Below are positions 46,981 to 59,661 of a DNA stretch of 64,000 nucleotides, piece after piece. Source of the stretch: Lumnitzera littorea (taxonomy: Eukaryota; Streptophyta; Magnoliopsida; Myrtales; Combretaceae). Positions within the stretch are counted from its first letter, which is position 1; each line of letters starts with the position of its first letter. Where the stretch lies: NCBI GenBank assembly GCA_024138015.1, contig JAMXBB010000012.1:21731882-21795881 (forward strand), read 5' to 3'. The notes under the pieces are model-generated. The model ran no database searches. It saw only the letters and a program-made list of their open reading frames with translations, and had not been told where the DNA came from. Both the position numbers and the translations under genes were made by a program.

Positions 46981-49560
46981 GCATGTGTATCCTGAGTATT
47001 TGGATCAGGTTGAGGCTGTACCATCTAGTTCGCATCTAACTGTATGATCTGTACCTCATCCTTAGTGTAAGTATCAGAGTATGATGCATGCATGAGATCA
47101 GAGTGAGCTTTACCTACATGAGTCCTTTGCCCATGTTGTCATTGCGATCTCTAACTAGCCTCCTTAATGGAGTAAGAAGAGTATGGACCTGACTACTAAA
47201 GCTCTCTCCAATGGACGGTATCTAAAACATTTGATTGCCAAAGCTTTCTTAAGCTAAGGGTATCTGAAACTGAAATCCAGGTGGTCTAAGAGATGCTATT
47301 AGCACCTGGTGCTCAGGAGAAGGATCATCCGTAATGCTTAACTTAGCCTGTTATCATCTTTACCCTCTACCCTGGCCTTATCCTCGCCCTTAATAATACC
47401 CTCAATGTTGCGGTTTGTGTAGTGGAGAGTCACCCTACTTGATATCCAATTCCAACACTAGTCCATCGTTTAGGTAAACGCCCTTCAGCTGCTAAATGAT
47501 GGCATCCACCCCTTATTGCTTTGCCATGATATCTTTATATGACATTTAAGGTAACCTATGTATAAAATTCGCCTACATTTTACAAATAACGTTGTGATTA
47601 GCATACAAAGGCATGGGTGAAAAATTGTCAAGAATAGTGAAGCTCAACGCGTACCATGCATACCTAGGAGGCTCCTAACTAGTTGATATATCAGTGAGTG
47701 ACCTATTGGTACCAGGCATGGTAGTCTAGAGTTACATCAAGTAGTAGTAGTATAGCAACTATTCTATTATGCCGATATGCCTACTGCTCTAGCTAGGTAG
47801 CATGAGTAGTGACCTAATTCATCTTTGTCCAACCCTATAAGTCAATATCATGTAGCTTATAGGATGTATCAGTATAGTCAGGAATTCCTTACATCTCGCC
47901 AAACTGTCATGCTACACGATTTGGAAAATATAACTCTACTTTATGGAAATAGATTAGTGGTATCGGTGCTGTTTAGATTTCACTATTAGCATAATAGAAA
48001 GCAAGGACCTTATCCATGTTGTCATGGAAGTATGACATCCATATAACCTACAAATTAAGCAATTTAGAATATGTAGCTACAAAATGTTCTAAAAGATAAA
48101 GGAGCTTAATTAGTAACACATATAATTGCTTTGGATGTTGACGGTCAAATGCATCCTTATATTGGTTGACAATGTGCATGGTAAGCTCAGTAACATCGAA
48201 CTTAACTCCCCATCGATTCATATTAGTGGTTAATCATTCACTATTGTAGTAATTTGATGACATAGTGGAGCTATGTGTAGGAAGTGCTCTCATGCTTACA
48301 CGTGGAGTAAGTAAGTGGCCCACTATCTCACTTACATCCATTCATGAGGCAAGACACAACTAAGGATAGAGCCATGCTAAGAATGCAGCATCCTAGGCAT
48401 ATTGCTCAACTATATTAAGGTTGGAGAGCAGGGGAAGAAACATTAGATACACCAAGTTACTTGACTTACCTAAAAATAACATCCATTTGATTAGTTGCAC
48501 AATATGAGCCTGAGCGTATCGTTGGACAATAATATCATAAGTGTCCACTAGTATGTCACCAAAATTGTCCTTCAACGAAAACAACTTCACTCTAACCCCA
48601 TTAATAGCACTCAAAGAGGGTAAATGCCTAACAATTGCAAGCACATGTTGGCTTAGCTTGATTGTAAGCCATTCGTTATAGCTTGACTATCAATCGATAG
48701 ACTAATCAACTTGAGACATCCTAAAATATAACCGTCATCTCCCCTATGTGGAAGTAGAATGTATGTGTCTCCTCTCTTCAACACTCTACTAATGCAGTGA
48801 TTAAATACTAATCAAGCTATATAAACAATATCTACCTCACACCAAGAAAGTGGCATGCTTAAAGTAAGGAGACATATGTAGATTTATTGAGACATAGTGG
48901 AGTTATGTGTAGGAAGTGCTCCCATATCTACACATGGAGTAAGTAATTGGTTTGCTATCTTACCTACATTCATTTGTGAAGCAAGACACAACTGATGATA
49001 GAGCCATGCCAAGCATACAATATCCTAAGCATATTGCTCAGCTGTACTAAGGTCGGAGAGGAAGGGAAGAAACATTAGGTACACCAAGTTATTTCACTTG
49101 TCTGAGAATAGCATCCCTTTGATCAGTTGCACAATATGAGCCTAGGTAAATCATTGGATAATAATATCATAAGTGTCTGCTAGTATGTCACCAAAATTGT
49201 CCTTTAACCAAAACAACTTTACTCGAGCCCCATTCATAGCACTCAGAGGAGGGTAAATAATCAACTACTCCAAGCACATGTTGGCCTAACCCAATTGTAA
49301 GCCACTCGTTATAGCTTAACCATTAACCGGTAGACTAATCAACTTGAGACATCCTAAAGTATAATCGTCATCTCCCCTATGTGGAAGTAGAATGTATGTG
49401 TCTCCTCTCTTTAGCACTCTACTAAGGCAATGATTAAATTCTAATCAAGCTATATAAACGGTATCTGCCTTACACCAAGAAAGTGGCTTGCTTAAAGAAA
49501 GGAGACATATGGATTTATCGAGATCTCCTATCTATCCTTGCATCTGAATATGGCTTATTG
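46981..49560 (-). pseudogene. Plant mobile domain (PMD, MAIN-like) protein, decayed
   Basis: PMD proteins such as MAIN and MAIL1 act with the phosphatase PP7L in gene and transposon silencing, and PMD genes are also carried by Mutator-like and gypsy transposons. On the minus strand, 48644-48393 gives VQRYAQAHIVQLIKWMLF and NLVYLMFLPLL, typical PMD core words. Beyond a stop the same reading goes on with AFLAWLY and LCLAS. Further downstream come PIPLISFHKVELYFPNRVA and QFGEM, the conserved C-terminal PMD motif where the family usually has a [VI]E..P.RV.RQFG pattern, then DLRGWTKMNW-like words. Many in-frame stops and shifts show it is dead. The N-terminal two-fifths is present twice in tandem (see the 634-bp duplication). 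It lies next to a MULE transposase on the same strand, so it may be cargo of that transposon (inference). Confidence 0.8.
48257..49524 (-). repeat. Tandem duplication, period ~634 bp, inside the PMD pseudogene
   Basis: GACATAGTGGAG(C/T)TATGTGTAGGAAGTGCT occurs at about 48257 and 48891, and the two units align along their length to the AAGGAGACATATG motif at their ends. The unit at 48257-48890 keeps longer open frame than the other. Confidence 0.88.
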
Positions 49561-49572
49561 TCTATGACATGT

Positions 49573-51955
49573 TGTTGAGCCTGAATTTTTAGTTTCTTAT
49601 TTTTATTTTTATTTTAATTTCCTATTTTTTGATTAATACTAAACCCAAACTTATTTAATATTAATCATCGATTAGAAAAAATGAGAAATTCTGGTTTTTT
49701 ATTAAAATTAAAAACTTTTGAAGTCATCACCTGACTGGAGTTGGGAAAAAGAGAAATCGTGATCAATTTGGTGAATTGACCATAATTTAGCTACTGGTCT
49801 TTGTTCTAATTTAATACAAATAAGAAGATTTCGAATTTGGGGGTTAACTTATTAAACCCTAACGGATATCACTATTTATTTACTAAAATTAGGTTTATTG
49901 TTCAAATTATCCTTTTAAAAATATTTTTAGGAAAAATAAAAGAATAAAAACTAAAAGAAAAAAGAACATAAGTTTCTATAGATTTTATCGTTGCTCTAAA
50001 GGTGTCTATGTACTCGCTAACCGAGATTAGACGACTGTAGTTCTTTACAAAAACCTTTAATGTGTTAATTGATTTTAATTTTTGAAAATCGACTAAGTTT
50101 ATGTTGTTATCGATTCAGTTTATTCAAACAAAATATAAGTGGGTCTTAACTTGTAAATAATCAAAAAACTTTCTAAGACGCTATAATCTTCTTCTAAAAA
50201 GTTTCTTTTTGTTAATTTTTATTTCTAAAAATAATTTTCTATATGAGGATTTCTAAAAAAAAAACCTAATCCTAAAAAATCCTAAGCCAATATATATATA
50301 TATCAATATCTATGTTTCTACTATTAACAACTATCTATCTAAATAAATTAATAAAATATAATACACTCGATATATATATATAAAAGAAAAACTAATACTA
50401 AAAAAAATCTCCTAAACTAATAATATACATACCTTATATATTATATTAACTAATAAATAAAAGAATAATATAATAATAATTAAAAAAAATTGAAGAAACA
50501 ACAAACCTGAACTGATATTCGGTTGTGCAGTGGTCGAGCATTTGGGTCAATTCGTGTGTGTCAAGTGCTGCGCTTAGGCATACAACGGGCTATGACAGTA
50601 AGTGGATGGCATTCTGATTGTGTATGGAGCTAAGGGTGTGTACTTCTGTTAGACGTCGACTTTGGTTAGAGTTGCGCGGGACAGCAAATGGCAGTATACA
50701 TGGTGTGAGTTGCATGACTAGCGACGTGCGGCTAAATCGATGCCGTAGTAGATGTTGGATTCATGTGTTGGACTGCTGTTAGGGCAAGCGTGCAGTGAGC
50801 TGCCGTTAGTGTAGAGCACGGCTTGAACTGCAGTTTTGGATGGTCCTCGTGTGGGTGATCGACTACTGCAGTTAGAGTTGTGGCTTGCGTAGAGTATGCA
50901 GCTTGGGGGTCGTCAAGTACTCGATGCTGTTGATCAGGTGGAGGCACTATGGTGGAGCATGGATCAGTTGTAGTTGTGTCGTGTTGATGTAGTGATGATT
51001 ACATGAACTATTGTGTGTTTGGTCGTGATTTAGGATGGTGTGCAAGGGCCATTGCTACTGTGCAGCATGTAGCCAGGGGTTGATGCATACGGGAGAAAGG
51101 GCTGATCGATTAAAGACGAATTGCCAATGCGTGTTTTGCTATTGCTTGCTGTTTGTTGACAGTTGCGTGGAGGACTGTAGGCATTGGGGGGTTGGTTCCG
51201 TGTATGTACAAGAGGGCTTGTCGTGTGTGTTGAAGTTTGGAGAGGGTAAGATGACGGAAGGGGCAAGAGTTTGGTGAGTGAGTAGTCAGTCCAATTGATG
51301 CTGTTGTACGCGAGGGGGTTTAGTGAATCGTGGATTAGTTTCCTTTTTTCCGATCTGTCCTCTTTTTTTTTTCTTTTACAGCACGTCATCGATATTTATA
51401 AAACCCGAAATAAATCGTATCAAATCGAATCTCTTATATTGACTTTGATTTGATTTGATAAAAATCAAATTAAATTTAAATTGTTTATATCGATTCAAAT
51501 CGTTTTAATAAAAATCAAATTAGATTAGAATCTTTCAAATATTTATCGCATTTGAATTTTGTACGATTAATCGATTTTCGTAAAATGAAAGAAAGAAAGA
51601 AAAATAGAAGGTTATATACGTGCCTAGTGAGATTTAAACCCCTGACCTTAAGATAACACAATATCAACACTCCAATACTTATTCATTAAGCCATTAGCCT
51701 ATGCTTTAATACTTAATACAATTAAATTGTACTTAAACCATGTGATTTTCTAAAATAAACTTATTTGAATCGAACTAAAACTAAAACTAATTGACACTAA
51801 AATAATTTAATTTCTAAAAATCTAAAATAATTATTTTTTGTATTTTCATCATTTTTCAATTTTTTTATTTTTATTTTTAATATGTTTTATTTTGGAATTA
51901 GGATCCTATTAAAAAAAAACTTAGAACTACGAGGTGCAAAAATTAAGTGTCTACA
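49573..51955 (+). mobile_element. Solo LTR, 2383 bp, Ogre/Tat-like ends
   Basis: It begins TGTTGAGCCTG and ends AAGTGTCTACA. The GTGTCTACA end is typical of Tat/Ogre gypsy LTRs in plants (from general knowledge). The flanks CATGT (49568-49572) and CATAT (51956-51960) match in four of five bases, a decayed target duplication. The inner part (about 50510-51330) is GC-richer and produces open frames on both strands, which I regard as chance. No internal region is present. It lies between the PMD and transposase remnants. Confidence 0.7.
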
Positions 51956-53790
51956 CATATGAGTCATTGATTCTCCTACGAGTTATAACGAAGGGGAATG
52001 AATGTTAATTTGAAAATAAGAATTTAGTTGCAACTGAATTGCAACTTATGGGTCCTCACTTGGCTACCTTATAGTAGCTCAAACCCATGGGATGGCTGCA
52101 ACTGAAGCAGTGACCTATTAGTTGGTCTTAGATCTACCTACTCTTACATTTTCACAATTAAACTGTAAGATCTAGTTTGGTAAAAGACAAATAATAAATT
52201 CAAAAGGCACATAATGAAATAAAAAAAAAAGGCAAACAATATATAAATATCAATAGGTCATTCGTAAAAACTAGAACGATGTTACTAAAGGATCTACTAG
52301 ATGTAGACTAGCAACCCTATTGATGGCATCTTCTCTTATTATGTCATTCCACGTCGCATGGTCCACAAGTACATAGTAAAGGCCCTTCATGAATGTCCAT
52401 CTCATTTTGGAACTATTTCTCTTAGGGCCTTCCATGTTTCCTGACCTTATTTATAGTTTGCACTGAATGCTACACAGGATTGTTAAGTGAAGGCCAATTG
52501 ACCTCATCGGTACAGGGTATGAAAGAATGTATATGCACTCATAGTTGATGCTGCCAAATGTACTAATAATTAATGTGTATTGCATAATCCATGCTAATTT
52601 TTCCCATAACTACTATTGTTTAAGAGCATGAAATCCTATACATTTGCCAATTATTACAAGTGCATTGGCAAGTTCTAAGTGCAACAGTGCAACTATTTTC
52701 CCTCTTTTGTCCATGTATTGTAGGGCGTGGCATAGTTATAACCTCAAAGATTTGATCATTGTAGTCAAAGATGACAATATGGCAACCACTTGTTATTTTG
52801 TGCTATCTATCAAACTTTCTATTAGTAAATTTAGTCAGCACCATGCCCATGCCCATACGATATGCTATCTTGATCTAACGTTGATTAAAGTAGTCATTAC
52901 AATTATAAAAGGTTTTCTTGACCAATGCTACAATGTGTAGGAACCTAGCATCCTTTAGTGCATTGTTATAACTCTTAGCAATATTTGTGGTCCTATGACT
53001 GAAGCAAGCTCCATCCTTATATGATAAGGTCTACATCATTGAATACAACTCTTTGAAGTATGTCATAATGTGAGGGCTCATTATCTTAGCCTCATTGTAG
53101 TATGCTCAAAATTTACAGGGTTATAACTAGTACATTGACTTTCTTATTAGTTTCTTACATTCCTTATTCTTGGCTCTGGAATTGAAGTTACTCACAATGT
53201 GGTGATACACCACTACCATGGCTACCCATTTGGCTACATTGCATTCTATCCCTCAACTGTGGACCATATTCCAACATGACAGTTATAAATCAAACAAATG
53301 TTTGTACGCTTTTTTATCATGTATATGAGTAGATACTTAAAGAACCAACCCCAACTATCTTGGTACTTCTTATCAACCAACGCAAATCCAAGTAGGACAA
53401 TATGATTTTCACCATATACTCTAATTGCAATAAACAGCTTATGCTTGTACTTCCCATAGAAAAATATACTATTGATGGTAATTAAAGGCTTGAAAATAAC
53501 GTAGCAGTTAGTTCTGACAATTTAGGTAAGAAACAAACAACTATTTAATTGATAGAACATGGTGCGAATCATGATCAAGAACAAATAAGGCTGGTCGCTA
53601 GATAGGTTCAAGCTTGCAAAAAGCTCGAAAGAGAGTGATGGGGAAAGTGCGGACAAACAAATGTGAATAAAACAAAGTAAGCAAAACCTATGAATAGCTT
53701 TAGAGGATATGGTGCACTAGTGGAATTTTCGAAGACTTACGGCATAATACGAGATGACGTATGAATCAGTCTGATGAGGTTATGTCACGC

Positions 53791-53850
53791 CCCGAACAAG
53801 AAGAGTCATAACAGTCCCGCCTCGAACAAGAAGAGTCATAATAGTCCTGC
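53791..53850. repeat. 30-bp tandem duplication at the LTR U5 end
   Basis: Two units built on CGAACAAGAAGAGTCATAA followed by AGTCC(C/T)GC. This duplication is not seen in the other LTR copies. Confidence 0.9.
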
Positions 53851-56560
53851 CGTATAAACTAATCTAAGATAGAAGCTAACCTCACAGCTGCTATCGTAGA
53901 CGCAGTTTACACAAGGCGTACAACTCAACCAGCTTGAAACGTCTGTTTTGACATCTGTTAATATCCAAACTTGTAGTAGAGCTTTTACAAATACTTGTTC
54001 TATACAATCTGTCGTTTAGTACTACAACAGTAATTATACAAACATTTCGCGTCCAAGGGTATAGATTACAATCAGAGTTTATTAAAAACCACAGGTTATA
54101 CGATTTATATACAATAAGTTAGAAAACTAGTGGGCTCCCAGGGAATTCCCATTTAGTTTTCTTCAAAACTTAAAGACAAAACAAAAGCTCAGGTTCAGTT
54201 AAATTCCTCGATCCTTACTTTCCCACACAGCAGCACACGAACCTGAGAACGGTGGTACCTGAACATCTTTGCTTTTACTCAGCACCTGCAAAAGAGTCTG
54301 TAGGGGTGTGAGCACAACTAGCTCAGTAAGTGGGGCGGAGTCAGAAGAGTACTATATAATCACAGATAAGGTTAATAATTATGATGAAATGCAATGCAAT
54401 CACTCAAATGAAAACATCGTACAGTGTTAACCGGTTCACTGTGAGGTTAGAGAAATTTCATCCGCTCCAACCCGGATTGAGGAGTTTCATCGCGACTCAA
54501 GTTAGACCAAACCCGGGCTTGTGCAATGGAGAACACCCCCCTCCCAAGACCGCCTTCGAACCACGGCCCCCAACCTTGCCGCGACCTCCTCGCCTATCAC
54601 TTAGTTCGACTAAGGATGGGGAAAGGACCATTTCAGCTATCCTCATCGAAGGAAGTCGGTGTTTGGCTTAACACTCTTAATCGTTTCCCCTAACGGGTGA
54701 TTATGCATGACCAATTACACTTTAGTCGAATAATCATTAGTGATAATCAGGGGTGACCAATAAGTTCACACAATACAGAATCCATGCAAATATACAGAAC
54801 AGCACACCAAGGAGTTGAACTCCTGTCACAACAGAGTATTATTCACACACATAGCATGCGCATAATCATCTAACTACAAACACAACCAGAAGTACTCTTG
54901 GGTCTCCGGATACTTTTAATTAGTACCCAAACAACGGCGAAGCTACCATCCCAACTTACTTGTTCAGATGTTCGCTATTTCTGACTTGAATTGTCAGCCG
55001 TCTTTGGAAGGTCCTAATTATACAAAAGGTCTAAATTTAGTTTTCGTAATAATTACGAAAACATTAGGGTTTAATCTAAAATGGTTATATATATATTATT
55101 TCCATAATATGCAAAAATTATTAATTTTTGACATTGTACATCATATATGCTATTACATATTATATATCGTTTTGATCGTATCGAAATGTACTTTTTATTT
55201 ATTAATTCACGTTTTGATTCCGGTAAGATTACCGAAATGTGTATATTCTTGAATATGTTATAGTTATAGGCTAGATTGCTTAAGGTTATCCGATTTCAAC
55301 AAAACTAGTATCATTGAGTTCATATAGACTTAACGACACATCTTACGAGTCCTGTTCCTAGAGATGGATTTTAACGGGTAGTTTGAATTTTTAATACAAT
55401 TATACATAATTATATAAAAACGATCGTATTATGCGAAATTTACAGTTTTAAATTATATTTTATCCAATTTGTCCTTATATTGTAATAATATAAGTATTAT
55501 TCAATTTTAATACACCTAAAGTACATCCCGATCAGAAAAATATTAATAATTATAATAAAAATCTTTATTTAACCCAATTCGATCAGCATTCCTATATATA
55601 GGTTTTATTTAACTATTTATCTCATTTTCACCTATTAATATTACAAATACACCCCGACTTGTAATTTAAGCTATTTTACTTAATAAATTTGTAATAAATA
55701 GTTCGGATTACCCAATAATTCCCCGAAAATTTCTATGGACTTCTAAAAATATAGGGAATTCAATTATCACTTGGTTTCAAGTTTTCGACCTATTGTCTAT
55801 ATTTTCGTATTGACGATTTTGCCCCTAAATTTGATAAATTAACCATTTATAATTCTTTTAGCATCCAATTAATTTCAATCTAACTCAATACCATTATTAT
55901 TTATTATAGATCAGTACATGTCTATTTCATCAATTAATTTTATAATTTCCTATTAAATTCATAATTTCAGCCTATTTTCGAACCAATTTCAAGCCTAAAA
56001 ATTCAATAAATATTAAAATTATTCAAATAAAAATTTGGGCTACATAGCAATTACCCATATATCATACACATCCTACAAAAAAATTTTCAGCTAGAAACAA
56101 CATCATATAGTACATTTATTTCACTAATATATATTCAGATGAATTACAGATTTCTTAATAAAGTATATTAAATATTACGAATTTTTCAAAAATAAAAATA
56201 TCACATGAAAGCATGTCTAAAATAACCTAAGTGTAATTTTTTTCATAATTTTCTGGGTAGACTTACTATTTTTTAAAAATTATTGAAAAATAGGGTAGAA
56301 ATTTGACCTTGGTGTTCTTAGGTGCTCCGGTGGCCGGCGACGGCTGGGCGATTGTCGGACGGCTGGCGCGGTGGGTGGACCGTGTGGGGTTGGCTGAGTT
56401 TCATAGTAGATCTACTCTAGGTTAGGATTCCACACTTTCACTAATTTTTCTGTTTTTTTTTTTCTAAATTTGTTTTTTTTTTCTACGATTTTTTTTAATT
56501 TTTCTTTCTAATTTTCTCTGATTCGAAATTGCTAAAACTATCATGTCTGATGATCTTGGC

Positions 56561-56570
56561 TTTTTATAGT
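56561..56570 (-). promoter_or_regulatory. TATA box of solo LTR (53783-57314)
   Basis: CACTATAAAAAGCC on the minus strand, followed by a leader with a GC-rich patch (56320-56400), as in the other LTRs here. Confidence 0.5.
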
Positions 56571-58990
56571 GCCTCAAAGTTGGTTTAAGGATTTCTCTTT
56601 AATTAATTCATATTTTTCTTTTCCAATTTCTTTTTTTTTTATGCATGAGGTGTCCAAATATTATAACTGCACCTTTTGAATCAGCAATTGCAATTCCATC
56701 CTCCTGCCACGCCTCCTTCCATTGTTATTTAATTAATTTTTCTTTTTCTTTTATTAAACAATTACTTAAATATAGATATTATATGTTAGAATTAATTATT
56801 TTAATTAATATACAAGGTTATACCCTATGTAATAACATGTGAAATATATAACTTTACTCATATAATTAAGTTTCTAGCATATCTTTTATTTTTAAGATAC
56901 ATTCTAAGGTTAATTTCATGAATTCAACACAATATATATATAATTACTCAATTTAAAGTTAATTTACGAGTATAATTATTATTTGTACTAGGTATACTAA
57001 AAATTACGTATATTTTTTTATAGTAAAATATACTACATTATCTCATTTTATAGCTCAATTAACTTATCTTTAAGTTCTCGTTGCAATCTAAGTTCAATTT
57101 TAGGTGTTCTGAACATTTTAGGACTTTAGTAAATACTCCAATTTCTAAGGGCAAAATTGGGATTTCGGGTCATTATTACTAAAATCTAACTTCACTGTAA
57201 TATTTCAACTAACTTTTTCATTCTAGTTGCAAAGTTTGAGCTCAATTGGATAAGTTACCCTAAAAGCCCTAAATCTGAGCTCGGTTGTCCTAAATTTAAT
57301 TTTGGAAGCTTACAGGTTACTCACCACTTAGCCTTACTCAAAGGTTAGGATAAGAGTGACGCCGAGAGTAAATAAGTAGTGTTTACACAAGAAAGAAAAT
57401 ACTCACGTATATTAAGGATAATCTTATTATGATCTTTACAGTTATAAGTATAGGGATATTTATACTCATAAGTTAGGGTAACTTACTCAAAAGGGAAAAG
57501 ACAAAAAGGATATTTCCTAAGGAAGTGATGTACAAAATACAAAAAAGTAAAAATGAATATACAGGAAAAGCAATCATTAGTGCAACGGATTCAATACATA
57601 ATACTTTATATGTGGTGATGCTGTATTATTGATGTCGTTGGAAAATGTAGACAAAAAGTATGGACAACTTGCTTATTTAAGTAAGGGTGGCTTGGTCAAT
57701 CCAGACACTTTCTCTCGCATCTTAATAAGGGTGCAGCCAAGCAAGTAATTATGAAGATGGGCTATTATCTCGACCTTTCACTTCTCGGCACACAACATGT
57801 GAGAAATAGGCAATTACTCAGCTCGACAGGTAGAATGAGTTGGCAAGGAGATACTCAGCCTTTGCATTAGTTGACTGAAGCAAAAGGATTCATCTTGCCA
57901 GTCTCTCTAGTTCTCAGACTCGACTGTAGGTCAATGGTTTGGTAGCTTGATTCTCATCAAGATAAGTAAGGGTTGTGGTGTCGTACCTATAATGTATAAA
58001 GGCCTTGATATAAGGTTCAAATTCCCAAAAAACTCTATCAAATAACACATGACTTATAGTATCGCTGTTTCGCCACTTCTACTCTACCATGGTAGTTGGA
58101 TCAGCCTCTTGAATGGCATATAAAAGACGTGGGAGAACTGCATATGATTCCTCTCACTTGCCATAAACTTGCTCTATCGTTGTACAGTATAGCAATACTG
58201 CTTACAAATGGTGGCTTGAAGATGTTTCACCTTAATACTCGATGATTCCTATGCTTCCTTAATAATGAATCTAAGCATAATGGTTGAATCCGATTGAGTG
58301 TGGCCCTAACTAACAATAGGATTTAAGTATGTATGTAGGCCCACGAACCTGATCATCATTAGGCATCCAGCATGCTTCTTCTTATATGCTTGTAGTCTCC
58401 ATTTGTAAACCTTTTTCCATTCAGCACATCTAATGGACCAAATAGTAGAGTCAAACTCTTTCATTATAAAGCCATGATGGTTCAAAATGTGATACATCTT
58501 CATTGCTGCTTATAAGTGTTCTTTCTCTAAGAACCGCATTCCTACCTAAAATTCATCTTTGAAACTCTATTCACCATCATTTACACTTTCCTTAGAAGAT
58601 ACAAGTCCATCACTAACTTTTGCTGTATAGAGCGACATAGGTTCTAACTTCCTAACCGCGTTTACATTTGTAGTTAACCCTTGCCTCTAATTGTTTCTCT
58701 TACTCGACTCTTAAGCTTCTTTCACTTATTGGAGTTACCCTTCACTTTAACCAATATTAACCATAGAATCGGTATCATCTGAGTCTTCATCAATGTCCTC
58801 ATAAGTGAGTTTATTCTCTACATCTGTATACTTATTGGATTCACTCATGCTCAATATGTTACTTTGATGGGGAATGCGACTACTACTCGGTATTTTATTA
58901 TATGGAACTGGTTGAGATTGAAACACTTGTATTTTTACTTGAACCCTGACATTACCGTCATGCTCTTTAAAATCATATTTAGTTGTCAGG

Positions 58991-59276
58991 GGATGTAAAT
59001 TTCATAAACTTCAATATATATTTTTACCAAACCGCTTACTCCACTACGTCCTTGTGAGGATGCCAATAACTATTAAACGTCATAATCGTCATTTATAGGA
59101 ACGGCATAGAACGTGTCCTTACTCCTTTCTACAAGGGGATAACAATGAATTAAATCAACTCGGTGAATCATCATGTCAATCCAGAGTCCACTAAATATTA
59201 AGCTAACCAATTGATCATATGTTACTTAAATTGGTACCTCAACTATTATTGTCGGACGCCTATCGTAGTGCACCTT
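58991..59276. other. Non-genic spacer
   Basis: No gene is recognised. Confidence 0.4.
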
Positions 59277-59661
59277 ATCTTCCCCTTCTACAATATTTCT
59301 TTCAATGTAGCAAACTACCCTTACATTATTTACTCTCAACTATTTTTCACATCAACCCGATGAAATTCACGATACCAAAACAACCAATATGTTATACGTA
59401 TAGCCACACATTCGTGAATACCCATTAACACGATAAATAAATTTAATATACAAAAGCATGCTCCTTATTATCTTCCCCTTTTACAATATTTCCTCCAATA
59501 TAACAAACTACCTTTATATTATTCATTCTCACTTATTTGTAACATCAACCTGATAAAATTTGCAATATCGAAACAACCCATCTCTTATATGTACAACCCT
59601 ACATTCATGAATACCTATTGACACGACAAATAAATTTAATAAACAGAAGCATGCTCCTTAC
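59277..59661. repeat. Tandem duplication, period ~193 bp (two copies)
   Basis: ATCTTCCCCTT(C/T)TACAATATTT begins at 59277 and 59470. Both units end with the shared words AAGCATGCTCCTT. A short frame at 59219-59428 lies in the first unit but is not kept in the second. Confidence 0.88.

Larger units (their letters stand above)
53783..57314 (-). mobile_element. Solo LTR, 3532 bp, family B, with TSD GGTTA
   Basis: Plus-strand ends are TGTCACGCCCCGAA and GGAAGCTTACA, with a perfect duplication GGTTA at 53778-53782 and 57315-57319. A minus-strand CTATAAAAAG at 56561-56570 gives the orientation. The U5 end carries a 30-bp tandem duplication (53791-53820 and 53821-53850). It has no gag or pol. The middle shows the shared GC-richer block (54240-54720). 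It inserted into the region between the two halves of the MULE transposase remnant. Confidence 0.9.
52270..58990 (-). pseudogene. MULE (MURA-type) transposase, split and decayed
   Basis: Mutator-like transposases cut and insert DNA at terminal inverted repeats. Reading the minus strand: 58540-58306 gives GMRFLEKEHL, FDSTIWSIRCAEWKKVYKWR and GLHTYLNP, the N-terminal DNA-binding domain. The stretch 58260-57990 gives SSSIKVKHLQATICK and GRVFWEFEPYI-like words. After an interruption, 53505-53330 gives FKPLITINSIFFYGKYKHK, HIVLLGFALVD and SWGWFFKYL, the core MULE domain with its DG-type site mutated to NS. Next, 53200-52900 gives HHIVSNFNSRAK, TTNIAKSYNNALKDAR and ALVKKTFY. The 52480-52300 region gives KVRKHGRP and a C..CG....HNKRRC zinc-knuckle end. 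Stops and shifts are frequent. The interruption consists of a 3.5-kb solo LTR plus about 940 bp of other non-coding DNA, either an intron or an older insertion. Confidence 0.85.

Noticed and set aside
50732..51389. Open frames of 71-119 codons on both strands in the GC-rich part of the LTR
   Set aside because: Overlapping frames on both strands of a GC-rich block inside a solo LTR, with low-complexity content and no recognised domain.
51620..51680. Antisense tRNA-like GATTTAAACCCCTGACCTT
   Set aside because: It lies in the Ogre/Tat-like LTR and no cloverleaf can be formed from its surroundings.
59277..59661. CRISPR-like repeat
   Set aside because: Only two ~193-bp units without spacers, in plant nuclear DNA; this is a simple tandem duplication.
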